In this document: positions 52,264 to 62,448 of the stretch, in pieces
How the letters are laid out: each line of letters starts with the position of its first letter
How positions within the stretch are numbered: the first letter of the stretch is position 1
Assembly: GCA_037447655.1 (NCBI GenBank)
Contig: JBBHKE010002172.1
Location: 147,209-211,208 of the forward strand
DNA: 64,000 nucleotides
Origin: Zygnema cylindricum
Taxonomy: Eukaryota > Streptophyta > Zygnematophyceae > Zygnematales > Zygnemataceae
Direction of reading: 5' to 3'
Translations under genes and position numbers: made by a program
The notes under the pieces: model-generated
What the model was told of the DNA's origin: nothing
Database searches by the model: none
Seen by the model: only the letters and a program-made list of their open reading frames with translations

Positions 52264-54069
52264 TCAAATCCCGAGCTTTGAAGAAGCCTCACTTGGGAGT
52301 GTCAAAGGAATATGGACAGAACCGACCATAATTGTTTGGTCATTAAGCGTCGAAAGTTCTGGTTCAAGCTGAAAAACAAAGGAAAACGTCCAACAAAAGG
52401 AAAAAAATAGAATATTGTCAGGTTTCTGTGAACAAAAAATCTCAATAAGAAGAGAAAGCAGAGAAAATAGCACATTAGAGGACATGTGGTTCGAACTTCA
52501 AAACAATTTTCCACGTTTATTGATTCAAAACAGTAGCAACATGAGAATCTTGTTCATTGATTCCTCAAAGGGCTCTTGTACATGGCCAACTCACCTTGGA
52601 AGTGACAGCTGTCGATGCCTTTTTCGTTAATCGAACTTGTCCTTGGAAATCCTTGAATTGCTTCTTGCAGAGCTTCACTGGAGACTGGAAAGAGTCGATT
52701 TGCTGATAAGGTTGCGGCATTGCATTAATGTCACGTGATATAAGAGGCATTCCTAGAATTGATCGAGAAGTAGTTCGCAATTTCTCCTCTGAGAGTTTTT
52801 TTCCATGACTCTGTTTCTTGGAATCTGATATGTTTAAAGTCAAAGTCAACTGTTGAGTCAAATGTGACGCTGCACCGACTGCCAGGAGATCAGTTGTTGC
52901 CTTCTTGTCAATTCTCGGAGGAGGACTCGGTTCGATCAAAACTGGAGAACTTTTTTGATCAGGAGAACTTTCTGGTTCAGTATCTCTTAAAATGGCGACA
53001 TCATCTAGACTAGTACGGTTCTCCACCTTGTCCGTACAAGTTTTTACCTTTTTCGCCTCCTGTGATTTCGAATTAGTTATCCTACAGTTGTTAATATTCT
53101 CTGATTGGACGACGCTACTGAGGGATTCCTGCACAGTTGTAGCTGTTTTCTTTCCTGCTAATATTTTCTTTTTCATTTGCTGAGATAAGAACGATTCTCT
53201 ATTATTGTTAATTATGGTAGGCACTCTTGCAACTTCCTCTGCATGAGCCATTAATAAGCTTTGTCGGTGGTCCACTGCTGCCAGCTGGCAGCGAAGCATC
53301 ATCTTTTCTTGTGACAGGCTGGCTTGTGCCACGTGAAAAGCGTGAAGGCCTCCAGGAAGCATGGGCTGATGACGTGGCATCACGACGTAGAGAAAGGTGA
53401 CAGGAGGAGGAGGAGGAAGACTGGTCAAGTTGCTCATCCGTAAAAAAGGTACAGAAGGTACGAAATGTACAGAAGGCACTGAAGGCACAAGAGGTACAAA
53501 AGGTACATTTACTGGAAGTTGGATGTTGTTGTTGGTCAAACTTTCCTTACCGAGAAGGAACGCCGAATCTTCCAGAGGAAGCTGAGAGATAGGAAAAAAA
53601 CGAGCACAGGCGCCATTTTTGGAGGGAGGGCGAAAATGGAAAGCAACACCGTCGATTATGGAAACGAAATCGGACGGTTTGATGCAAACGTTGTTCCGTT
53701 TCAGTGCCACGTGGCTGTTGAACTTCTCAACTCGCGTTCCATGATGGTCAAAGCCCTTTCAGTTTCCAGCCTGTCAGGGGACCGGATTTGGAACCAGCGA
53801 ACTGGCACACCATCAGAATGCCACGTCCCCTGACGTGAGCTGACGTCAGCACCTGTGACAGCGACAATATCACGAACGGAATCTCCATTTTCTCCCAAGA
53901 TGTATCCAGCGGCAGTCCACGTCACGTACACATCTGCCACGTGGAGTTCTTGGAGAACAGGGGAGGCTGGAGAGGATCTGAGGGTAGCCCAACGATGGAC
54001 GACCAGGATGCGATGATTCTCCAGGAGAATCGCCGGGACCGTTGAAGCAGGAGGATGCTCTTTCGCCAT
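52264..54069 (-). CDS. KH-domain RNA-binding protein, structure partly unresolved
   Basis: From the ATG at 54069 an open frame of 122 codons encodes one KH domain: GYILGENGDSVRDI holds the nucleic-acid-binding GxxG loop (GENG, residues 59-62), followed by VTGADVSSR and a VRWFQI-type strand and final helix. The frame stops at 53701. A second open frame, in phase with good signals, continues at 53581 after a strong acceptor (Cs/Ts then cag) and runs to the donor at 52595; the last exon is 52368-52264, ending EASSKLGI. The 3' part is Ser/Lys/Pro-rich without a known domain and includes a VPFVPLVPSVP repeat. The 117 bases before 53582 contain no AG, as expected for an intron end, but I could not find a phase-correct donor. 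Either a non-canonical donor, a missed short exon or a one-base sequence error lies near 53700. Function beyond RNA/ssDNA binding is not inferred. Confidence 0.65.
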
Positions 54070-54084
54070 GGTTGATATCTTCTC

Positions 54085-54152
54085 TGTCACTTCCTCTTTC
54101 TCTCTCTCTCTTCTCTCTCTCCTCTTTCTCTCTCCTCTCTCTCTCTCTTGAT
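54085..54152 (-). repeat. CT/GA tract in the KH gene leader
   Basis: A plus-strand TCTCTC-rich stretch, GA-rich on the transcribed strand, lies immediately upstream of the KH gene ATG, in the position of a 5' leader or core promoter. Confidence 0.7.
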
Positions 54153-54426
54153 TCTTTCTGGTACTTTTCCTCTTAAATCAGTTCCCTCTCAACTCTCTTC
54201 CTTCCTCCTCTTTTCTTATCTTCTAGTAGCTCTACTCCCCCAGCTTCCTTCAGCTCTCTCTTCGTTGTCTCTTTCTTTTTCTGTCACTTCTCCTTTTAGC
54301 TGCGGACTGCAGTGGAGCTCAACGTGTGTTTGAACTTTTAAGTTTTGAATTTGAGCGCAGTTTTGCACTTTTGAGGGTTTGAAATTGCCGCCCGGGAGGT
54401 CCACGTCAGCCAGAGTACAATCTATA

Positions 54427-54650
54427 AAGCGCCACGTGGTGAAGGTACAGGTAAGATGTACAGCAAAAATTGGTTTAACGAAGATCGCGATGTACTTGTT
54501 TGTACATTACAAGATTTTGAAAATCACATGCTTAAGGAAGGCCACGTGGCCGAGGTACATCGGCTAAAATGGGTTAATTGAAAATCGCGGTGTATTTATT
54601 TTTACTTTACGGCATTTTTGAAACGGACATTACTTGAGGAGCGCCATACT
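54427..54650. promoter_or_regulatory. Duplicated G-box promoter module upstream of the KH gene
   Basis: Two diverged direct repeats of about 110 bp follow each other. Each starts with a CACGTG palindrome (54433-54438 and 54543-54548), then GAGGTACA, AAAATTGGTTTAA/AAAATGGGTTAA, GATCGCGATGTA/AATCGCGGTGTA and a CATTACTTGAGGAG-like end. They lie 360-580 bp upstream of the KH gene start. Confidence 0.5.
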
Positions 54651-54934
54651 TTCTGGAGCTGATCGTGGTCGTTCGATCAGATGATAGATATTCTTGACTG
54701 CAGAACCGCTTCATTTTCCATTGCTGATACAGTAATCACACTAATTCAAGTGAATAAATTTTCGATTAAAAATCTTAAATCAATGTTAAAAACGCTTTTT
54801 CGGTAATGGCCCATAAGAAGCCACAATAGGCAATATATTTAGTGTAGTAAACCCAGTTTTAGCGTTAGCGACAATTTCTCTTTTCTTAACGCTTTTTATT
54901 TTAACGGTCCAAAACCAGCCCTATCATTCGGAAC

Positions 54935-55300
54935 CATAGTTCAAAAGTAGGCGTTTCTATTGTAGGCCTTTTGTCGGCGCCTTTATCGTAAGTTGTGTTA
55001 TGGGCTTTTCATGTGATCTTCTTAGATCGCTACTTTGATCAACGACCATCAGATCTTCCGAATCAGACGGTTTACATTAAAAAGTCGATCAAAACTCACA
55101 TAAAAATATTTTTTTGTCCGATTTTTTTTTCAAATTTAGACATGACGTTTAATTCTCTATCGATCCATGTGCAACTCAACCCTATTACTATTTTATTTCA
55201 TTTTTGCGGCCAATACAATATGGGTCTTATGGGTATATTGTATTTTTTGCGTACAATAGGCATATTGTATGGGTGTACTTTCACCTACTTTTGAACTATG
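54935..55300. mobile_element. Family B hAT-like element, copy B2 (short)
   Basis: Termini CATAGTTCAAAAGTAGG and CCTACTTTTGAACTATG, with a perfect 8-bp duplication TTCGGAAC at both flanks. It is an internally deleted relative of B1. Confidence 0.93.
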
Positions 55301-55628
55301 TTCGGAACTGATTTAAAATCGATGAAACAAGCATAAACCCCACGTTGAAATTTTAATGTTAAAGTTAGTATCGATACATAGTGTACTTTTTTTGTCGGGT
55401 TCCGTATCGGGAGGGTCGAGCCGACAATCTATATGTACTTGAATTCTTGAAACCAACCGAACAAACAATATATATCGTTTCCACGTAATTTTAAAATTCC
55501 CCATGGCGATAAATACACGAATTCTCAAGGACGAATGTTGAAACCAAATTCATGATAGATTCGAGAGCCCACTTCATTTTAGTAGTTTGCCGTAAACCGC
55601 CAACTCAAAACGTAATTACTGTACTGAA

Positions 55629-55846
55629 CTCCGCGAATCGCTATTAAGGTTAACCTTTTTTTTTCACTTAAAACATCTTTTCTCCGTACACACTCGTCGG
55701 ATTGTGAATCACTGACGGTTGCGATTGAAAGGTAAGATTCTCAGTTTCCGATTGGCGGTATTAAATTAAAAATCGGGCTAGTGTGCACGTAGAAAATATG
55801 TTTTAAGTGGCGAAAAAATTATTAATGCTAATAGCGATTCGCGGTG
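55629..55846. mobile_element. Family A MITE copy A3
   Basis: CCGCGAATCGCTATTA at the left and TAATAGCGATTCGCGGTG at the right, TA after the right end. The interior is itself partly palindromic (CTTAAAACAT / ATGTTTTAAG) and carries the TTTCCGATTGGCGGTATTAA word shared with A4 and A5. Confidence 0.85.
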
Positions 55847-55891
55847 TAGTTGATTAAATGGTCATTTGCATAAACTTTAACCCTTTTAGTA

Positions 55892-57069
55892 GTGTTGTGT
55901 ATCGGTAAAAACTTATCCCAATAATGCCGATACCGATAGTTATCGGTTATCGAACGGTCAGAGGTTCCGATATATCGGTCTGAGACCAACAAATTCCATA
56001 TCGACGATAACTTAAAAAAATATAGTATGCATACAATAGTACTTTATAACATACCGTGTTATATTATTGACTTTGTATAATAAAGTACCTTCCATTGCAC
56101 CCGTACATTTTTCGTACAGTTATATACAGTGTCCGTATATGTCCGTCCTTTTTAGGGTTATATAAATGATTTTTAGGGTTTTAGAGTACATTTCCTTGAA
56201 TTTTGTATATTCAATATAACTACCGCACACTTTTCATACATGTACCTACACTGGTCGTATTTTCCGTACTTGTTAGGGATATTAATTTTAGGGTTTGGAG
56301 GATACATTGCCGTACATTTTCGTATATTTCAGTACAGCTGCGCTGCATTTTTCGTATATTTACGTGCAGTGTTGGTACATATCCGTACTACTTAAAGTTA
56401 TTATAAGGGGGGGGTTTAGGGTTTACAAGGTACATTTATGTAAGTTCTTATATACTTCAGTTCCGTGTACAAAGATTTGCGGTATTATTAGGTTTGTAGG
56501 GTACACTTTCCGTATAGTTTCGTACATTTATGCTAGTTTTTTGTAATTTTAAAGATTTTTTAAGGATTTTATAGTATTTCGTTTTTCGTATATGTTCGTA
56601 CAGAGAAATCTATACGAATTTTACAAAAAGTATGAAATAGAGGAATATAACGTAATTCTCACACAAAAGTCTGAATCCGTATGAATTGGACATCTATGGG
56701 CGTAACTTAATTGTCAAAAGGACATTGAGGAAGGGTATGGGAGCGTGGAGCCCAAGTAAAACCCCCTTAAATAATAATAATTAAGGAAAAATCGCGATTT
56801 TTTCCCGAAATCGGGGGGAAGGGGGTCTGCGGTGCGTCCGGGGAATATGACTTACAGTTGAGTGTACTGGCAGTGCATTTATCTGTACGGTCCGTACATA
56901 TATCGCCGATAGTTATCGATATTGATGTTATCGCCGATAAATACCGATAAATATCAATTATTTATCGGCGATAGCACCGATAACGATATATCGTACCAAT
57001 ATATCGATTATCGGGTACCCGAAAAAAGGTCCATATCGGTTATCGACAAATCCTTACCGATACACAACA
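55892..57069. mobile_element. Family F element, copy F2
   Basis: Begins GTGTTGTGTATCGGTAA and ends CCTTACCGATACACAAC. About 100 bp at each end is rich in ATCGGTTATCGG words; the centre holds a degenerate tandem repeat. No coding content. Confidence 0.75.
56100..56590. repeat. Degenerate tandem repeat inside F2, unit about 110-130 bp
   Basis: About four units, each with TTTTAGGGTTT, a GTACATTTCCGTACATTT.CGTATATT stretch and a CAGTGT.GTACAT.TCCGTACTT end. Confidence 0.6.
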
Positions 57070-57473
57070 TTACCTTTTAGGCTAACGATATAGAACAAAC
57101 CCTAAAAACACAAGAAAGCCTAGAAAACCCTAAATAGTGAACACCTATCAACTCTAACAATCCTATTAGCGGGATGCATAAAATAGCGTAGAGTAACCAG
57201 AAATAGTATCGAATTTTACACAAATTTATAGATTTCGTACGATTTTCAAACCCCACAGATACAGTACATCTGTACATGAGTACATCTCACGATGGATGCT
57301 GTCAGGGTTGGACACGTTCTCTTGAAATAGGATTGATGCCAGCTCAGCAAAACTCTAAAAAGTCAACACACAAATTGGCGTTGAGTGGCAAAATTATTGT
57401 CAATGTAATTTTGTTTATTGACAGTGATACAAAAAATAGCGTTACTCTAACAAACGATCAGCTGTGTATTGTA

Positions 57474-57721
57474 CACCGTGAATCGCTTTTAGTGTTAGTA
57501 ACTCTATATCCACGGTGTTAGAAAAATTTTTGGAAAAACGACATGGAGAACGGAGAGTGACCAAAGTGGCGCTGACACGAGAAACCGCTCTCAGAATTGA
57601 TTCCTGGTAATAAAGACGGGCGAAATCTCGCGAACCTGCTCTCACGTGTTATAACGTCGACTATAGCGGCTACACTATGGGAATGTGGATTCAAATAAGC
57701 GTTAGATGTGTGAATTATAGC
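57474..57721. mobile_element. Family A-related long element, partial
   Basis: Starts CACCGTGAATCGCTTTTAG after TA. 57606-57665 carries the AATAAAGACGGG ... CGTCGACT block shared with the elements near 11.9 and 17.1 kb. The right end is not found, as it abuts H2. Confidence 0.5.
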
Positions 57722-57743
57722 TAAGGGTGGAATTCCATTAGAC

Positions 57744-58379
57744 CATAGTTCAAAAGTAGGTGAAAGTAGGCCCATACAATATGCCCATTGTATGTAAAAC
57801 ATACAATATGGCATTAAGACCCATATTGTATTGGTCGCAAAATGAAAAAAAGTAGTAACAGAGTCGAGTTGCACATCGATCGATAGAGAATTAAACGTCA
57901 TGTCTAAATTTTGAAAAACATTCGGATAATTTTTTTTTTCTGTGAGTTTTGAGGTATATTTTATTTAAACAGTCAGATTTGGAAGATCGAGCGGTCGCTA
58001 ATCAAAGTAGTGATCTTAAGTAAATTACATGAAAAGCCCATAACACAACTTATGATAGGACTATCTGTCGTATTAGCGTATGCAGTTTTGAAGACCACAC
58101 TAAATAAAGCCTAAAATTGACCAATCAGGTTGCCCGTCTTCGTTTTTTTTTTTTCCGGGTTGTCTTTCTTGCGGAATGTCATCCTATGCCGTGTCAGTTC
58201 GCTAAAAAATTTCGTCAGACAGCGTGCGCTGTACAATTATCCTACGTCAGATTCGTACGATCGTACAAGAGTGTCCACAACGCCACACCCATACAGTAAG
58301 CCTACTCTACGCGAGTTTAGTGCCAAGTTTTGTGCGCCTACCAAAGGCCTACCATAAAAACGCCTACTTTTGAACTATG
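57744..58379. mobile_element. Family B hAT-like element, copy B3, inserted in H2
   Basis: Family B termini in the opposite orientation to B1, with a perfect 8-bp duplication CATTAGAC at 57736-57743 and 58380-58387. The empty site is visible in H1. Confidence 0.93.
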
Positions 58380-58571
58380 CATTAGACGAAAAGTGGGGTT
58401 CGTTACTGGATGCCGTACAAAGCAGTACCTTAATTTTTTTTTTGTCAGCCGAAACATCGTTACTGGAAAGCTGTCGGGAGGCTCCAATGATGTAGGCGTA
58501 ATTCCTGGCCGTTGGATATTCCACTTTTTCAGATCCGCCAAGCAATCGCGCACATCGTCCTGTGTCACGAT

Positions 58572-58591
58572 ACTCTCCTCGCGAGGAGAGT
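58572..58591. repeat. Perfect 20-bp palindrome ACTCTCCTCG / CGAGGAGAGT
   Basis: A spacerless perfect palindrome sharing the CCTCGCGAGG core with the one at 30026-30051. Confidence 0.9.
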
Positions 58592-59628
58592 TGTACGATA
58601 CTGTTTATGGTAAGGTCGTGTACCATTGGTACACATTAAAAAGCAAAAAGATATCCACTTTGAACAAGCGATCACAAGCCTACACGTCATATAGGCCATG
58701 TGCCTATGTCCTACAAGCCATGTGCCGCCTGCCACGCTGGATGCAGGTGAGCTGAAAATATCCTCGCACGCTCCGTCTGACATCCACCGACATTCAAAGT
58801 ATGCCGCTACCTTCACAGTTTGCCGCGTTTTTTTGCCATTCCGTTTCGAAATTTTGATTTCCATTTTCAAAATCAAAATCTCGCCGCAAACTTTACGTAC
58901 GAATCATTAACTACCTCCGGTGGTACATATATTTCATTATGACTTTCCGTTTGTAGATTTTTTGAAGATTTTTTGAATTTGGACTCTAACTTATGTGGCG
59001 CCACTCATAATTGAGGAATGTTTGTTACTTGCCCGACAAAATGGAATAGTCTTCCAATAAACGCTGCCAGTAGAATTTTCCGTACATTTACTATAACCAC
59101 CTAAAGGAATTCTACCCTAAGCCAGCTAAAAGCCTAACACTATAAGTGATTCACTGTTTAAGGTATTGTGCCGTATTGCCCTTCTACAGTACGTTGTAAT
59201 TTTCTAAAGGAATTGATCACGACAGTGACAGTTTTGGTTGCGCACAATCACTTACGTTACTTTGTCGAAAATTGTACGTTTGAAGTACATATTGGTACAA
59301 ATAAAGTACCGTTGAGTAAAATTTTGACGGTCAATGAGTTGGACAACTTTGACTTTCAATATATTGTTTCAACCGCTTAAAATGTTGCCGCGCTTGAGGA
59401 CGTTGACCGTCATAATATAATTAGCAATTCACACGACCGGCGAACGTTTACGGTAACAAAATTGCGGCAACCACATGTAAATAAAATGGTTGCAGACAGT
59501 CACTTTTTGTCTTTACGTGAACCTCACGATGAGAGCACTTAGCCGCAAAATTGAAATTTAATCGTCTAAGCGTTACATTGAACTTTAACGCAAAATGAAA
59601 CGAAACCTCTTTAAACTAAGTACCATAA

Positions 59629-61453
59629 GGGTATGCCCCCATGTACTTGCAACTTAGCGAACTTACTTTGTATTTTAGCGCGGATCCGGCGGACCCGGTT
59701 TTCAAGTGTCCCTATGTGTAAGAACGTAATCGTAACTTATGTTTGTGAAGATTGAATACATCGACAATACCTGTGACGGCTGTCAACGTCTACAATCTGT
59801 GTTGTCGCACGGTTTTTTTTAGAACTTCTTGTGTGACGTCGCATGTCTTACCGTGACATTGTAGACGTACCGCCTTCCAGCCTGTGTCGTTTCACTGCTA
59901 AAGACGATGTGCTTTGCCTTTGCGTCGCCTGTCCGGTCGACTTGAAATGGCATTGGAATTTCGAGACCCCTGCAAAAAAAAAAGGGAATTGATCATGGAC
60001 TTACGTCAGTTTGTCAAATTTTGTACGTTTGAAGTACATATTGGTACAAATAAAGTACCGTTGAGTACAAATTTGACGGTCAATTGGTTTGACAACTTTG
60101 ACTTTCAAAAATATTGTTTCAACCGCTTAAAGTTTTGCCGCGCTTGCGGACGTCGACCGTCATAATAAAATTAGCAATTCACACGCCCGGCTAACGTTTA
60201 CGGTAACAAAACTCCAGCAACCGCATGTAAATAAAATGGTCACAGACAGTCACTTTTTGTCGTTACGTGAGCTCCACGGTGAGAGCACTTAGCCGCAAAA
60301 TTGAAATAAAATCGTCTAAGCGATATATTGAACTTAGACGCAAAGTGAAACGGAACCTCTTTAAACTAAACTGAACTGTTGTAAGTTCTGTACGGAAATA
60401 TTAAAACGCACGAAACGAAATAAAATTTTTGCACTATAATAAAACAAACCGGCGCAAAAATATCAATTGAAATTAAATGAAAAAAATGCGCGTCGTCACG
60501 CGCGGCGAAATCGAGCCACACTATCTACGATTCAACATTCTTTCTTACATTGACAACAAAATTTTGTTTCGTGCGTTTTAATATTTCCGTGTAAAACTTA
60601 CAGTACTCTGGTTCAGTTTAGTTTAAAGAGGTTCCGTTTCACTTTGCGTCTTAGTTCAATGTAACGCTTAGACGATTCAATTTCAATTTTGCGGCTAAGT
60701 GCTCACACCGTGGAGCTCACGTAACGACAAAAAGTGACTGTCTGCGACCATTTTATTTGTCACGCGTTGCTGCAGTTTTGTTACGCGTAAACGTTCGCCG
60801 GGTGGAATCGTTAATTTGATGATGATCGACGTCCGCAAGCGCGAAAACTTTAAGCGGTTGAACAATATTTGAAAGTCAAAGTTGTCAAACCGATTGACCG
60901 TCAAATTTGTACTCAACGGTTCTTTATTTGTACCAATATGTACTTCAAACGTACATTTTGACAAAGTGACGTAAGTGACCGTGCGCAACCAAAACACTCA
61001 CTGTCATGATCAATTCCCAAAAAAAAAAAAAGTACTGGACGAAAACGGACAAAACCAAACAAATTGAGTACTTTTATTTGTCGTATTGCATGCAAACGGA
61101 CAAAACATAGCGAATTTTGTACTTTTCGTTGTCTTTGGAAACCGTGTGAAAATTTTCGAAAATTACGGCATGTGCGAATACATGTTCCTATTTGTTCATA
61201 GAAAATCCCTAGTTTTAAAACACATCGCGCATGTTTTTTAAAGATAAGGTTGAAGATGACGTTTTTTGTCGTCGAAGTGGGTCAAAAAACACAAGACGAC
61301 AAAATTTCGTACATCCTAAGTTCGAGGGTGACGCAAATTGTACTCCACAAATTTGTGATTCCTTCATACGGTTGCAACTTAGGCAGTACGACGCTAAGTT
61401 TTACAAGAAAACGATAGAAAAAAACCCTTACTTGTGCACATGGGGACATACCC
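59629..61453. mobile_element. Family C Tourist-like element, copy C3, interrupted by D1
   Basis: Termini GGGTATGCCCCCATGT and ACATGGGGACATACCC, flanked by TAA. The outer parts match C2 closely. The poly-A tract after CCCCTGC, intact in C2, is occupied here by D1. Confidence 0.9.
59984..61018. mobile_element. Family D long-inverted-repeat (foldback/Mutator-like) element, copy D1, intact
   Basis: Starts GGGAATTGATCATG and ends CATGATCAATTCCC. The arms are long inverted repeats: 59984 to about 60425 pairs with about 60560 to 61018 over roughly 440-460 bp, around a centre of about 135 bp. It sits between two A-runs, so a target duplication cannot be told from poly-A. Long arms fit Mutator-like or foldback elements; no transposase frame is present. 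Confidence 0.88.
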
Positions 61454-61680
61454 TAAGTCTTGTACGTAAATATTAAACCGCACGAAACGAAATAAACCTT
61501 TTACACTATAATAAAATGAATCGGCGTAAAATATCAACTGAAATTAAATGAAAAAAATGTGCGTCGTCACGCGCGACGGAATCGAGCCACACTATCTATG
61601 ATTCAACATTCTTACATTGACAACAAAATTTCGTTTCGTAGCTCTACGGCATACGCTGGGAGTATACAGTATGCTAAGTA

Positions 61681-61877
61681 CACCGTAAATCGCTTAGCCA
61701 CTTAAAACATCTTTCTCCGTACACACTTATCGGATTTTGGATCTGACGGTTGCGATTGAAAGGTAACATTCTCAGCTTCCGATTGGTGGTATTAAATTGA
61801 AAATCCGACAACTGTGTACGACAAAAATATGTTTTAAGTGGCAAAAAAATTATTAACACCAATAGCGATACACGGTG
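61681..61877. mobile_element. Family A MITE copy A4
   Basis: CACCGTAAATCGC at the left and GCGATACACGGTG at the right, with TA on both sides. The interior is collinear with A3 and A5. Confidence 0.9.
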
Positions 61878-61894
61878 TACTGTATAGTGTATAC

Positions 61895-62409
61895 CATAGT
61901 TCAAAAGTAGGCGTTTTTAATTTTTTATGGTAGGCCTTTGGTAGGCGCACAAAACTTGGCACAAAACTCGCGTAGAGTAGGCATTGCTGTATGTGTGTGC
62001 GTTTGTGCACACTTTTGTACGAACGTACGAATATGACGTATGATCATAGTACAGCGCACGCCGCTGGACGAAATTCCAGCGAACTGACACAGCGTAGGAT
62101 GAGTTGTGTTATGGGCTTTTTATGTGATCTTCTTACATCACTACTTTGATCAGCGACCGCCCGATTGTCCAAATCTGACGGTTTAAATAAAAAATACCTC
62201 AAAACTCACAGATTTCATTTTTTTTGTCGGAATGTTTTTCAAAATTTAGACATGACGTTTAATTCCTTATCAATCGATGTGCAACTCAACCCTGTTACTA
62301 TTTTTTTTCAGTTTGCGACCAATACAATATGGGTCTTAAGGTCATATTGTATGTTTTACATACAATAAGCATATTGTATGGGCCTACTTTCACCTACTTT
62401 TGAACTATG
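61895..62409. mobile_element. Family B hAT-like element, copy B4
   Basis: Family B termini with a perfect 8-bp duplication GTGTATAC at 61887-61894 and 62410-62417. The interior is a subset of B1. Confidence 0.93.
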
Positions 62410-62448
62410 GTGTATACAGCAAAACTACACACAGCATACGAAATACTA

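Larger units (their letters stand above)
57725..59117. mobile_element. Family H Tourist-like element, copy H2, interrupted by B3
   Basis: The left end GGGTGGAATTCCATTA and right end GGAATTCTACCC are inverted repeats, flanked on both sides by TAA. Removing B3 and one copy of its 8-bp duplication gives sequence collinear with H1 (ATTAGACGAAAAGTGGGG against ATTAGCGAAAAAGTGGGG). Contains the 20-bp palindrome at 58572-58591. Confidence 0.85.
59208..61640. mobile_element. Family D element, copy D2, split by C3 and truncated
   Basis: 59208-59628 is a left arm (AGGAATTGATCAC start). 61454-61640 continues it with the central sequence (GTACGTAAATATTAAACCGC). The two pieces are separated by C3 with a TAA on each side. 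The order matches intact D1 across the junction (...TAAGTTCTGTACGGAAATA). The right arm is missing after 61640. Confidence 0.8.
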
